Positions 43,651-54,608 of a stretch of DNA of 64,000 nt are shown one piece after another. Origin of the DNA: Ooceraea biroi (lineage: Eukaryota; Arthropoda; Insecta; Hymenoptera; Formicidae). The stretch spans positions 12,486,601 to 12,550,600 of the forward strand of contig NC_039517.1 in assembly GCF_003672135.1 (NCBI RefSeq). Reading direction: 5' to 3'. Under the pieces are notes generated by a model, which did no database searches, was not told the DNA's origin, and saw nothing but the letters and a program-made list of their open reading frames with translations. A program made the translations under genes and the position numbers. Position 1 is the first letter of the stretch, and each line of letters begins with the position of its first letter.

Positions 43651-44348
43651 CTTTTCCAGTGAAATATCATGTAGAGTGAGGCGATCTTTTAAAATTTTAA
43701 TACACACCTCAGTTGTCATTGATCCATGGACACGAATAATTCCCAAACTCCAATATTTATTGAACGTATGGACGTTGATATTCATATATCGTTTGTTGGC
43801 AGTAGATGTCCATTCATCGAAACTTAAACTAAATCTTTCACCTGAGCTTTTTAATTGACGTATTTCAGCAGTCACTCGCTCTCTGACTTTATGACTATAG
43901 TTCATTACACGTTTTCGAATCGATACTGCAGACGAAGGTAAATCACTGTAACCCTTGGCTATCAATAGTTTTTTAAATCACTTGACATTATAAAAATACT
44001 GAATGATAAACCATCTAATGCCGTCATGCGCGCCAAAATGTCATCCAGGGTATCATTTTGCGTAGTAAAATAGTCTACTAATTTTCGTTTAGTTGGTGGC
44101 TGTGTAGTGGTTACTTCTCTGTGCTCTTGACTTGTAGATGGACGAGTTTCATAGTTTAAAACTTTGATATTATGTTTGGATGATAAATGCGTGTGCAAAC
44201 CCTTGGTCGATCCTCCCAAAATCTTAAGAACGGATTGGCATCGCTTGCATTGAGCAGTCTTTCCATCCTTTGAACTTAAATAATGATGCCACACTGACGA
44301 CTTATCGGAATCCTTTTTATGTGTAACAAAAACATTTTCACTCGACAT
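43651..44348 (-). pseudogene. hAT (BED-type) transposase, N-terminal part
   Basis: The ATG at 44348 reads MSSENVFVTHKKDSDKSSVW; the BED finger follows (CKRCQSVLKILGGSTKGLHT then HLSSKH, residues ~33-60). After a frameshift near 43965 come SDLPSSAVSIRKRVMNYSHK, RFSLSFDEWTSTANKRYMNI (first catalytic Asp) and KILKDRLTLHDISLEKDTL up to the MITE junction. Confidence 0.88.
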
Positions 44349-44354
44349 TTTCAA

Positions 44355-44926
44355 AAACCACTTTAAAGGAAATTAAACAAAGTAACAAGCGTAGTATAAA
44401 CTGATAAAGTACGTGTGCTGTCCGTGCCGGTTAGAAATATGCTTCTACATACGCCAAACACGTTGCAACTCACTCGACTTGCGATTGCGACTGGAAAGAC
44501 TCGTTTGGCCACAGTCGCCACAAAAGAAAATTAATGACAATCGTACAGCGATTGTCATTTGACAATTGCTGCGAGAAATAAAACGCGGCCCCGCCGCGAT
44601 TTTAATCAATATGTTTATAAATAATAGAAAGTAACTTTCTCTACACTTGATAAGGACCCGAAATCTTCGGTGTCGAAACGTTGTATATCTATATAATTAC
44701 GTTGCCAGCCTGGTTGTTAATAAATTAAGGATTATATTTATAAATAATGTTTACCATTAAGTGTTTACGTAATAACATAACGGATTGTCAATCCCAAAAA
44801 TCCCGGGATTGGTAGTTTCCAATCCCGGGATTTTTGCGACCAGAAAAACAGTCGGGATCCCGGGATTGTATTCCCTAATTATACTTTATACGTATATGAA
44901 AATATATAATAAGTTTTTGATTCCAG
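44355..44926. other. hAT copy 3 right terminal region
   Basis: Non-coding. 44641-44690 holds a second hammerhead-like motif (ACTTGATAAGGACC then GGTGTCGAAACGTTG). Subterminal CCCGGGATT repeats follow, then the target duplication and the candidate exon acceptor at 44926. Confidence 0.55.
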
Positions 44927-45599
44927 ATGATAATAGATAAAGATCTGTTTGCGGACAAGTTTCCGCAAGAAGAACCCGAGGCCGCGGGTCCCGTCGCCAC
45001 GGGTCCCGCACGTACGTATAGCCGCAAGAGCTTCGCTGCATGACACCTCGCCGTTCGTCTCCCCGTCGTACGACAACTCTTTCCTGCGGGTCCCGTCGCC
45101 GCGGGTCTTGTCGCCGCCAGTCCTGTCGCCGCCAGTCCCATCGCCGACGACGCTGCTCAGGAGGACGAAAACGAACGAGGTAATATTTTAATAATTAATG
45201 GTCAGCTCTTTTCAATCTGTCACTTCATCATAAAATCAAGATGGCAGATTACACAATTAATTAAGATTAATTTTAAGTCATCTACATTTCATTAGTTATT
45301 TTATTAGTTATTTTTTTATACTGTTTTATAGTTTGGAGACGTAGAGGTAGAGCTGCAGGAGCGCGGCGGCAGCAAGAACGCTTCATGCGTTTCTTATACA
45401 GCCTATCCTCCGCCCATTACAATTGGGGCAGGCGTGGAACATGGGGTAAGCAATCCTTTAATATATGTTAGCAAAAATATATATTCCAGTATTCTTTAAG
45501 GTCCATATTCTCAGCTCACTTTTATGATAAATGCGTGCATTTAGTATATAGTTCACGTTACATATATTATAAAATATCAGAAATAAATACGCGTATTTA

Positions 45600-46178
45600 T
45601 TGATAAAAGTGAAGGACGTTATTACCAGTCCGCCAGCGGAGCGTAAATTCGACGAAATGAAGAAGGCCCTGGTACAACGATTGGCTACGTCACAGCAGCA
45701 ATGCACGCGCCAACTGATAGAGCATGAAGAGTTGGGCAACCGCAAACCATCGCAGTTCCTGCGCCATATAAAGACTCTGGCCGCTCAGGCGGTACCCGAC
45801 AGTCTCGTCCGAACATTATGGCTCGGACGACTGCCAGCACAAATGCAAGTTATCCTCGCAACCAGGCAGGAGGACCGATTAGAAGACGTCGCGGAGCAAG
45901 CTGACTGGATACACGAAGTCAACTATCGAGCAGTTGCTGCAGTCTCTCATCAATCACACGAGCCGGAACTCAAAGTTTCTCCACTAGAAGTCCAGATACG
46001 ACAACTTTCAAAGCAAGTGGCATCTTTGATGCGCAAACGGGAGAAATGAGATAGTTCCCGGTCAAGAAGCCGCTCCAGGGACCGAAAAGAAAATAAAGGA
46101 CATTGCTGTTATCACCGCAGATTCAAAGATAAAGCAAGAAAATGCGAAGACCCTTGCACTTACAAACAGGGAAACGAA
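45600..46178 (+). pseudogene. gag: Gypsy gag (copy 2), 5' truncated, one stop
   Basis: The frame enters without an ATG (VKDVITSPPAERKFDEMKKA) and encodes the Gypsy gag middle: RQLIEHEELGNRKPSQFLRH, then AQAVPDSLVRTLWLGRLPAQ. An in-frame TGA at 46047-46049 is followed, in the same frame, by a zinc-knuckle region (HCCYHRRFKDKARKCEDPC) ending at about 46178. The 5' part of gag and the 5' LTR are missing. Confidence 0.85.
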
Positions 46179-48452
46179 GACGGCAGTCACTGAAGGCGAC
46201 CAGTGATGACCTTCGCACACGTCGTCTCTTCCTGACAGATCACAAGAGTAAACTGCAGTACCTGGTAGATACAGGTAGTGACATCAGTGTCTACCCAAAG
46301 TCACGAGTCACAGACGAACGAAAGAAGGAATCGTATGAACTGTTTGCAGCCAATGGGTCAACAATAGCAACCTATGGCAGCTTCAGCATACAGCCCGATT
46401 TCGGACTAAGACGCCTTTTTCCGTGGAGGTTCGTCATAGCAGACGTAACCACTCCAATCATAGGATCCGATTTTTTATCACACTATCACCTGCTGCCGGA
46501 CATCAGGAAAGGCTGCATGATAGACGGAGAAACGGGACTACGTTCATCAGGAAGAGCAAGATCGGCAGTTTCACCCTTCATCAAGGCACTGGTAGGGAAT
46601 TCACTATTTCACCAGCTCCTAAAGAAATATCCCAGCATCGTCCAGCCAGGACCAAAGAAAAGAAGCGTCCACGACACGGTACACTATATCGAGACAACAC
46701 CAGGCCCACCAGAAGCTAGCAGGCCACGGCGGTTGTCACCCGAAAAACTCAAGGCAGCCAAGCTTGAATTCGACCTCCTTTTAAAAGAGGGGGTAATTCA
46801 GCCGTCACAGAGTCCATGGGCAACACCACTACACATGGTACCCAAGAAGGGGAACGAGTGGAGACCCTGCGGAGATTACCGAAGGCTCAACAACCGTACG
46901 ACTCCTGATCGGTACCCCATTCCGCACGTCCAAGATTTTTCCCAGACACTACACGGAAAGACGATTTTCTCCACGTTGGATCTGGTACGAGCGTACCATC
47001 AAATATCGATCCACCCGAAGGACATTCCAAAGACCGCAATCACAACCCCTTTCGGTTTGTTCGAATACAAGTACATGCCATTCGGACTACGGAACGCTGC
47101 CCAAACGTTTCAACGTTTCATAAACGAAGTACTCAGAGGATTGGACTTTTGCTACCCGTACATTGACGATATCCTGGTAGCCTCCGCCTCACTGGAAGAA
47201 CATATAGAACACTTACGGCAACTCTTCGACCGTCTACAACAGTACGGGGTACAACTAAACTCCGCAAAGTGTATCTTCGGGGAATCGCAAGTCAAATTCC
47301 TCGGCTACCTGGTGTCCGCGGACGGAACGCAACCGTTCCCGGAAAAAGTCGAAGCCATACGAACGACCAAGAGACCGGAAAATATTAAGCAGCTACGCCA
47401 GTTCCTCGGCACCATCAACTTTTACAGACGGTTCATGCCAGGAGCCGCCAAGAAGCAAGCCACATTAAACGACCTGCTCGGAGGCCCAAAGACGAAAGGA
47501 AAAACACTGATCACGTGGACCGATGATCTTAGCGCAGCATTTGAGAAATGCCGTGAAAATTTGGCACAGGCATCACTCCTCACGCACCCGGACCCAGAAG
47601 CCGCAATCAGTGTGATGACAGACGCCTCAGACACGGCGATAGGAGCGGTACTTCACCAGTCAACAGAAGGTCAACCTCGACCGTTGGGATTCTTCAGTAA
47701 GAAGCTCTCCAAGGCACAGACTAAGTACTCGCCTTACGACAGAGAGCTACTGGCCATCTATACAGCTATCCGACACTTCCGCCACATGCTGGAAGGAAGG
47801 GATTTCACAGTGTATACTGATCATAAGCCACTCACGTACGCATTGGCACAGGATCCACTCAAGAGCTCTCCTCGACAAGCCCGCCATCTAGAGTTTATCT
47901 CCCAGTATACAGCAGACATAAGGCATGTCGCTGGGAAGGAAAACGTCGTGGCAGACGCCCTTTCACGAATCGAAGGCATCACGCAAGCTGTTCCACCGGG
48001 AGCGTTAGCGGCAGCTCAAAACAACGACGAGGAACTCGATAACCGCCGCCAACAAACAAACAACACCATAAGATGGGAACGAGTAAATATCCCAGGAACC
48101 GATGTTACTCTCTGGTGCGATACCAGCACTAACGTCAACCGCCCATATGTGCCACAACGATACCGAAGGCAGATTTTCGACAGTCTACAAGGATTGGCGC
48201 ATCCAGGCATTCGTGCATCAACCAAGCTCGTCACCCAGAGGTTCGTGTGGCCCAACATCAACAAAGATTGCTAGCGTTGGGCGAAGGCATGCGTACAGTG
48301 TCAGCGCTCGAAGATCAACAGACACACACGAACACCAGTAGGAACATTCACCCCATCATCGAGGAGATTTCAACACATCCACGTTGACATCGTCGGACCA
48401 CTACCTCGCGCTAGAGGCTACAAGTACTGCCTTACGATAGTCGACCGATTCA
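46142..48452 (+). pseudogene. pol: Gypsy pol (copy 2): protease, RT, RNase H, truncated integrase
   Basis: A single 710-codon frame overlaps gag by about 37 bp. Protease: LQYLVDTGSDISVYP near residue 40. Reverse transcriptase: EWRPCGDYRRLNNRTTPDRY, FSTLDLVRAYHQISIHP, CYPYIDDILVAS (YIDD box). RNase H: VMTDASDTAIGAVLHQ, YDRELLAIYTAIRHFRHMLE, YTDHKPLTYAL, VADALSR. The integrase finger begins HPGIRASTKLVTQRFVWPNI; a TAG at 48272-48274 interrupts it, then CVQCQRSKINRH and HVDIVGPLPRARGYKYCLTI continue to 48452. All visible catalytic residues are intact; the integrase is cut off by the following block. Confidence 0.93.
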
Positions 48453-49780
48453 CATGTTGGCGACGTGACGCCTGCAGGACGGCAAAAATGTCGTGCGCCT
48501 GCAGAACGGCAACACGCCGCACACACGCCGCCAGCCGCGCGGCCGTAGGCCGCCGCGCGACTCGCTTCGTAGAACGCCGCTAGGCGTCGCATGCCGCCAC
48601 CGCGCTCTCGCATGCAAAAGCGGTTTACTGCGGTATATAAGACCGCGCGGCAGAGCCGATCACCGCACCCAGCTTTCTCAAGCTCCGAGGCGCTGGGCGT
48701 AGGAAATCCGACGCTAGTACAGAACGCAAACCTACAAGACCTAGACGGCCGATAGTACATCACAGGCCATCATCCACGGCAGTAGAAGTTCCCACTCCTG
48801 ACCGTTTTCCTGAAGATCCGGCCATCGCGGCCATCTCTGTACCTGCGCAGCCAGCGACATCGAAGGTACGACGAGCCTTGACACCACGAGTGGCTCAGCT
48901 CATTTCGCCAAGGGCGCTCAAGAGGAAAAGAGCACCGGCCCGAGTGACAGTCCGACCATTGGCAGCAAGCTGCCAGCCTGCTGCTGCTACCAAAACGTCG
49001 CCACCATCATCGCCGGTCCCCGGTTTACAGCCGGTTTTCACCGCTGTTTCCACAGCCGCACCACCGACGTCGACGTCGCCAGTTCCCGGCTCCCAGCCGG
49101 CCTTCTCACACTCGGACGACGAGGAGCCACCTTCCAGGGCCTGCATCGACTTGCTCCCGTGGAACCTCAAGGAGCTTACACTCTCGCCTCCTAGGCGAAC
49201 GAGGCCTCTACGGGAAACTCTGTCGCCGTGGGACATACGCGTCCGAAGAAGGACGAGTCCACGACAGAGGCGAGCTTCCGCCACTCCGCCGCCAAGGACT
49301 ACGTCGGACAAAGAGAACGTCCACTAGGGAACCCAGACGAACATCTCCTGGGTCTCCCTGTTAAGCGACGAGTCGTCGTCCCCAGAGAAGAACAAGTGGG
49401 GTCCCATCCGGGTTACGCTCACGAAGCCTCACATCTCCTACAGGGAGAGCCTGATCCGGGACTACCATCCTCCCCGGATCAGGAACGTGGTAACACCACC
49501 GTGCCGCAAGGTGCCACTAAACTTCCACAACATCAGCGCCGCCACCAGCGCAGCCTCCTATAAAGAGAGGTAGCACGACAACGAGCGACGGCAGTCAGCA
49601 GCAGCCGTGCTCCTGACAACTCCGGCTCAGCCCCCCGAGAAACACGGCGCAGTTCGCCGTTCCTATAATCTTCACCACACTTTTAACAATTGTACTTACT
49701 CCAAATAATATAATAAAGAATAAGTTATTATATTCCTCGCCTCATCTTCTCTCCGAGACCAACCCGAATACCCACACGAT
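48453..49780 (+). mobile_element. GC-rich LTR-like block with TATA box and internal ORF
   Basis: It starts TGTTGGCGACGTGACGCC directly at the broken integrase. GGTATATAAGACCGCG at about 48633-48648 is a strong TATA box. From about 48650 to 49327 one frame is open without an ATG, ending in a Pro/Arg-rich protein (VRRALTPRVAQLISPRALKR; later ACIDLLPWNLKELTLSPPRR). A poly-A-like AATAAAG follows near 49710. It could be the 3' LTR of Gypsy copy 2 joined by an internal deletion, or a separate LTR; no matching target duplication was found. Confidence 0.5.
48650..49327 (+). CDS. Open frame in LTR-like block, unknown Pro/Ser/Arg-rich product
   Basis: The frame is open from just downstream of the TATA box to TAG near 49325. 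No family is recognised. Composition is Pro/Ser/Arg/Ala-rich with an internal duplication (SSPVPGLQPVF and TSPVPGSQPAF, residues about 35 apart) and an ordered patch CIDLLPWNLKELTLSP. Lack of an ATG near the start argues for an untranslated or gag-leading role, so function is not assigned. Confidence 0.3.
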   Translation, partial: AEPITAPSFLKLRGAGRRKSDASTERKPTRPRRPIVHHRPSSTAVEVPTPDRFPEDPAIAAISVPAQPATSKVRRALTPRVAQLISPRALKRKRAPARVTVRPLAASCQPAAATKTSPPSSPVPGLQPVFTAVSTAAPPTSTSPVPGSQPAFSHSDDEEPPSRACIDLLPWNLKELTLSPPRRTRPLRETLSPWDIRVRRRTSPRQRRASATPPPRTTSDKENVH

Positions 49781-49800
49781 TATAAATGTAATATCGATAT

Positions 49801-50075
49801 CGACATATATCGAATCGCCTTTCGCTCCCTCATTCACTCGCTCTCTCACTCCCTCATTCAGTCGCTCTGTTGCCCTCTTATTTACTCGTTCTCTTGCTCT
49901 CTCGCCCTCTCGCTTTCTCACTCTCTCATACACTCGCTCTCTCGTCCTCTCGCTCTCTCATTCACTCTCTCTCTCGCTCTCTCATTCAGTCGCTCTCTCG
50001 CTCTCATTCATTTGCTCTCTCGCTCTCTCATTCTCTCGCTCTCTCGCTCGCTCACCTTCTCACTCTCTCGTCATA
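49801..50075. repeat. Degenerate CTCTCG microsatellite
   Basis: CTCTCGCTCTCTCATTC-type repeats over about 270 bp. Related sequence recurs at 50240-50305 and 50660-50705. Open frames here are artefacts of the repeat. Confidence 0.85.
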
Positions 50076-50355
50076 TTAATCCTTCAAATGTTCTTATTGG
50101 ATATCGTACAACGTTGTCGTCGTCGTTGTCGTGCAACGTCATCGTCGTCGTCAACGTGGTGTAATGTCGTTATCATTGTCGTCGTCGTCGTCGTGCAACG
50201 TCATCATCGTCGTTGTGTCGTGCAACGTCATCGTCGTCGTCTCGCTCTTTCGCTCTCTCGCTTTTTCACTTTCCCGTTCTCTCGTTCTCTCACTCCTTCT
50301 AACTCTCTTGTCATATTAATCCTTAAAATTTTCTTATTGCATTGGATGTCGTACA
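50062..50355. repeat. TCG-rich minisatellite within a duplicated segment
   Basis: Between about 50104 and 50245, GTCGTGCAACGTCATCGTCG-type units repeat. The outer segment is itself duplicated: TCATATTAATCCTT...TTCTTATTG...CGTAC occurs near 50070 and again near 50308, each preceded by CTCTCG repeats. Confidence 0.75.
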
Positions 50356-50494
50356 TCAGATGCAGTGTGAATTCGACATAACCTATCGTGCATATGTGAA
50401 CGCGCCTTGAGCGACAAACTCGATTTGATTGTGTGCGTGCAAGCTTACGTACATGAGTCTGAACTTGAATCTGGAGAAGAATGAAAGTCACAAT

Positions 50495-50660
50495 TCTAGC
50501 ATACGATTACGATATATCAGGATGGATTGCACCAATCTTATTCGCAATCGAATTGGTCGCAATCGAAAGCTTGCATCCATATTATATTATTATATTATTA
50601 AAGTGCCGTTAGATTTTTAAATAATGCTATAGTTCCTGAGATATTTTAATCGAAAGCTTC
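50495..50660. repeat. Dispersed repeat, inverted relative to 42400-42535
   Basis: The blocks TTGCACCAATCTTATTCGCA, GTCGCAATCGAAAGCTTGCA and AGTGCCGTTAGATTTTT match the reverse complement of 42400-42535. Probably the same unclassified DNA element. Confidence 0.65.
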
Positions 50661-50709
50661 TCACTCTCTCGCTCTCACTCACTCGCCCTCTCGCTCTCTA
50701 GTTTTCTCA

Positions 50710-50909
50710 CTAATAAATAATTTTAATTCTTATTGTGTTAAGTCAATGTATTATGTCTGCTAATAAAGTAAATGATAATATTCAATACTTAAATAATTAC
50801 GCAATGCAAATAATATTTGAAGATAAATGGTTAGAAGACATTCATATTGATCATTAGTGATTGTTTGTCAGTGAAGATGGCGCAAGTTGTTAAGTGTCAA
50901 ATATCTTAC

Positions 50910-50958
<49 letters not shown>

Positions 50959-51170
50959 TTACGTATGTATACCTGCTATATAACTCGAAATAGTGAAAGC
51001 AATTTCACATATATCGATAGCTGCTTCTGAGTCACGTACCACGTATTTTAATACATGTGCAAACGAAGAGACAAACAACCATCGACTACGAAATAAAAGC
51101 TGTAAACCTTAGCGAGCAGTACTGTAAGATATAATGTATATAAACATACAAATATATAAAACTTGTTTCT

Positions 51171-51214
<44 letters not shown>

Positions 51215-51574
51215 AGAAACAAGTTTTATATATTTGTATTTTCTGTGTAAGTAATATATGTTAATTGATGTTTGTTATCTACAGGAAGGAAAATAAGCTT
51301 TCTAGAGGAAACAAAATCCTGCATCATACGTGGATCATATTTTTTATAGTTTTACAATTTTGTTATAGGTGAGTAGTTTGTAAGAAATTTTATTTTATAA
51401 TATTAAAAGACAAAATTTTATTTATTTAATCCTTAATTAAAGTTGTAGCTCTTCTTTAAACCGTTTCTTGCCTGTAAAGTGCAATGCAATATAATAGTTG
51501 AAAATTTTACAGGACTTTATAGTTATAAATTTTTCAACAGTATTCTTAAAAATTACAGCTAAAATGATTTTATA
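50710..51574. other. AT-rich stretch with microsatellites and a hairpin
   Basis: (AT)n at about 50918-50955. 51148-51240 is an inverted repeat (ATATATAAAACTTGTTTCTT against its complement) with an (AT)n centre. A 35-codon frame at 50752-50859 (MSANKVNDNIQYLNNYAMQI) is open but not recognised. Confidence 0.55.
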
Positions 51575-54500
51575 ATGAAGAAAGTTTATGATCGTCCATC
51601 TCGGAAACCATTTTACTGTCTTTCTGTTCGTCAACAACAGCGAATTAAAAAAGTAATCAAGGAAAATGAGCACAATAATGCAGCAATACATGATGAGACA
51701 TACAATATACAATCACTAGATGATCCGTTTTTAGTGAATACAAATGTTCGGAATTGCATTAAAGGAATTTTCTGAAACCGAATCGTCTGAGAAATTGATC
51801 ATTCGAATAGCTGTGCGGGTGATGTTTGTCTCATAAAGTCATTCGAGAAGTTTCGAGAGTTGAAATCAAGAAGGAAATTCGGAACAAATATTTTCTTTCT
51901 ACGCTGTTTGTCCCGCAAAATCGAGACAAACATCAACCGCAATCCAACCGTTCACTCGCGACTTTTCTCAGGAGACATGCGCGAGGAGATGACGTCAGAC
52001 GGCGACTGCCAATCGCTCGGCTTGCGGCTCGCTCCGCGCATGTCCCTTATCATCGGGCTGCGTGAGGCCCAACCATGTGCCAATCGTGTGCGGCACACGG
52101 AGGTCACCCCCAAAACTTTGAAATCGATTGGACCTAGCCAAAATTCACGGGCTCTACAAATAGAGCTCCAAGCGATCCGCGGACTCACTTTACAGTCAGT
52201 CTGCAAAGTATCAAAAGTTTTCTGGCAATCAACTAATCGCAAAGTCTGTCGCTTTCAGTGCGTGCAAATCCCCGTCGCTCGCGGAATCGTCACGGTGATA
52301 AATTCCGTCGCTTGCGGTATCACCACGTTGATACTTTCCGTCGCTCGCGGAATTAAAACGGCGAATTGAACTTGTATATAGTGTACATAATTTATTTCAA
52401 TTATATATAACTTTGTGCCGTTACAACAGACGCTTTCTTCTTTTGTGTGTTCGTGGATGTGCTATCCGTCCCGTAATACCTCGCGTACGTAACAACAAAA
52501 GATGGAATATGCAATGAATCTTTGTGTTTAGGTGCAAATTCTTCGAATAATCAGTTATTTAACAATGATAAAATAAATGATGAGGAATTGCCTAGAATAG
52601 ATTCTAAAACTGTATGGTTTAACCGTGATTCTACTGCTAAAGAACATGATTTTTCTATGAACAAAGATACTGAAATAATTGACAATATTAACCATAATTA
52701 TATTGATTATGAAGAATGTGATAATTCTGACTACGAAAATAGTGAATTAATTGACAGTGCATAGATTAAATGTAATTCTGTGGATGATTATGAAGAATGT
52801 AATTCTGAATATGAAAATATTGAATTAATTGACAATTTCCAAAAACAATTAGTTCTTGTTTTGTTCAAAATAATTTGACTCATGTTCAGGGAAATGCTAT
52901 ATTGAAAGTATTAACCTCTCATTCTTGTTTTTCATATTTACCTAAAGACGTACGCACTCTTTTAAAAACCCCTTCTATTACTAGAGAAATTGTACAACTT
53001 GAAGATGGAGAATATTTGCACATCGGCTTCAAAGCATCTATTATTGCAAAATTATCTAATATGCATTCTCATGCAATTCCATCTTCCCTAGAGATAGATA
53101 TTAGTACTGATAGAGCACAATTGCATCGTAATGGAAAAATTCAAATTTGGCCTTTCAATTTCGAATTAATAATGTAATTGATAATAGTCCCGGAATCATT
53201 GGAATATACAAAGGTTCTAAAAAGCCTAAAAATCCAAATATATTTTTCAAATATTTTATTGAAGAAGTAAAAGAAATTTCTGATGCTAAAGGTATTGTTC
53301 ATGAAAATAAATTAATACGTATTATTTATAGAAGTTTCATAGCCGATGCTCCTGCTAGAGTATTTATTTTAAATCATAAATCTCACAATGCCACATATCC
53401 TTGCTCGAAATGTAAAGTTTCCGGTCATTATATAAATGGATCAATGTCTTTCCTTGGTACAAATCACGAGTCTCGTACAGATAATGAATATGCACAATGG
53501 ATATATCGTAATCATCATACTAATGAAACACTTAGTCCTCTGTTACAAATTCCATTAAATATAGTATCTCAAGTACCTTTTGATTACATGCATTTAGTTT
53601 GTTTAGGCGTTGTAAAAAGACTTTGCAAAGCATGGATAATGGGAAATTTTACAAAAACAGTTAAATTATCTGCTAAAGATATTGACTTGATATCTTCAAG
53701 ATTGGAAAATATACGAAAATATTGCCCGATAGAATTTTCTCGGTCACCAAGATCTTTGAAAGATTGGAGAGATTATAAAGCTACAGAATTCCGACAATTC
53801 TTACTGTATACGGGTCCTGTTATATTAAGTGGAATATTACAGGAAGATGTTTATATACATTTCTTATTACTTCATACATCAATACGTATATTAATATCTC
53901 CAACATATTCGCAGAAATTAACGTATTTCTCAAACATTGCATTAGAAAAATTTGTTATGTTATGTGAGAATATTTATGGGAAATATTTCATATCCTACAA
54001 CATTCATGGTTTGTTACATTTAACAGAAGATGTAAAACGATTCGGACCCTTAGATACCATTTTCATTTCAATTTGAAAATAAAATTCCATTTATTAGAAA
54101 GTATATCAGGAAGCCACATCTTCCTTTGCAACAATTTATGCGAAGAATGAGCGAATATCATGGGCAACCAATATACTATGAAAAATTGACAATGAATAAT
54201 CATATTCGAGTATCACAATCACATGAATCTGGTCCATTAATTCAAGATATAATATGCCTTCATTGTAAACAATATAGAAAATTAGAATGCAATAACATGA
54301 CTTTTAATCTTCGTCTTAACAATAACTGTTGTCTTTTGAAATGTTCATCAATTTGTTTGATTCAAAATATTCTTGTACCGAATGGACAATATTATTTGAT
54401 TATAAAAAAATTTAAATACATTAAAGATTTATATGATGTTGGCATTTTATCTGATCAAGTAGGATTCTTTGTATGTTCAGAATTACTTGATAATGAAATG

Positions 54501-54608
54501 ATTCCTTTTACAAATGTTGTAACAAAATGTTACAGAATGCCACTTTTTGAAATTGATAAAAGTGATAGCAGTGACAGTGACGAAGGCATTGATACTTCTA
54601 ACAAGTAA
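51575..54608 (+). pseudogene. CACTA-like (Transposase_21-type) transposase, degenerate, with an insertion
   Basis: ATG 51575 begins MKKVYDRPSRKPFYCLSVRQ. After an inserted block (about 51780-52500) an acidic region has a duplicated DYEECDNSDYENSELID-like unit. Then SHSCFSYLPKDVRTLLKTPS, WPFNF, IYKGSKKPKNPNIFFKYFIE, FIADAPARVFILNHKSHNAT with CSKCKVSG, and VPFDYMHLVCLGVVKRL follow, a pattern seen in animal transposase-domain proteins related to plant CACTA transposases. Stops (52762 area) and frameshifts near 53150 and 54065 break it. The final piece ends DEGIDTSNK at 54608. Superfamily assignment is from memory of motifs. Confidence 0.6.
51780..52500. mobile_element. GC-rich LTR-like insertion in the transposase gene
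   Basis: It interrupts the coding region and is clearly GC-richer than its flanks. A 33 bp unit (CCGTCGCTCGCGGAATC...) is repeated about 2.7 times at 52273-52365. A TATATAG and an ATTATATATAA run near 52372-52410 could be regulatory. The ends resemble TG...CA but no target duplication was confirmed. Confidence 0.45.

Larger units (their letters stand above)
40453..44877 (-). mobile_element. hAT transposon (copy 3), BED-finger type, 4425 bp
   Basis: The ends TAGAGAATACAATCCCGG and (as complement) TAGGGAATACAATCCCGG are inverted repeats flanked by identical 8 bp ATTATACT. Subterminal AATCCCGGGAT-type repeats lie in both ends (40480-40545; 44790-44860), as is common for hAT transposase binding sites. 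The transposase is on the minus strand and is itself interrupted at 42233-43650. Confidence 0.95.
40385..45445 (+). pseudogene. Candidate spliced gene, exons split by hAT copy 3; one in-frame stop
   Basis: Proposed exon 1: ATG at 40385 (MVYREED) ending 40405 before GTAAGT. Proposed exon 2: 44927-45179, after TTTTTGATTCCAG and before GTAATA. Proposed exon 3: 45332-45445, after TTTATAG and before GTAAGC. Phases are compatible. Exon 2 begins MIIDKDLFADKFPQEEPEAA and has degenerate GPVATGP/GPVAAGL repeats, but carries one in-frame TGA near 45041. Removing hAT copy 3 would leave an intron of only 88 bp. I recognise no family; exons beyond 45445 are not found, and a Gypsy element follows. Confidence 0.4.

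Noticed and set aside
49870..50381. Ser/Leu-rich frames in 49.8-50.4 kb
   Set aside because: Produced by CTCTCG and TCG repeats.
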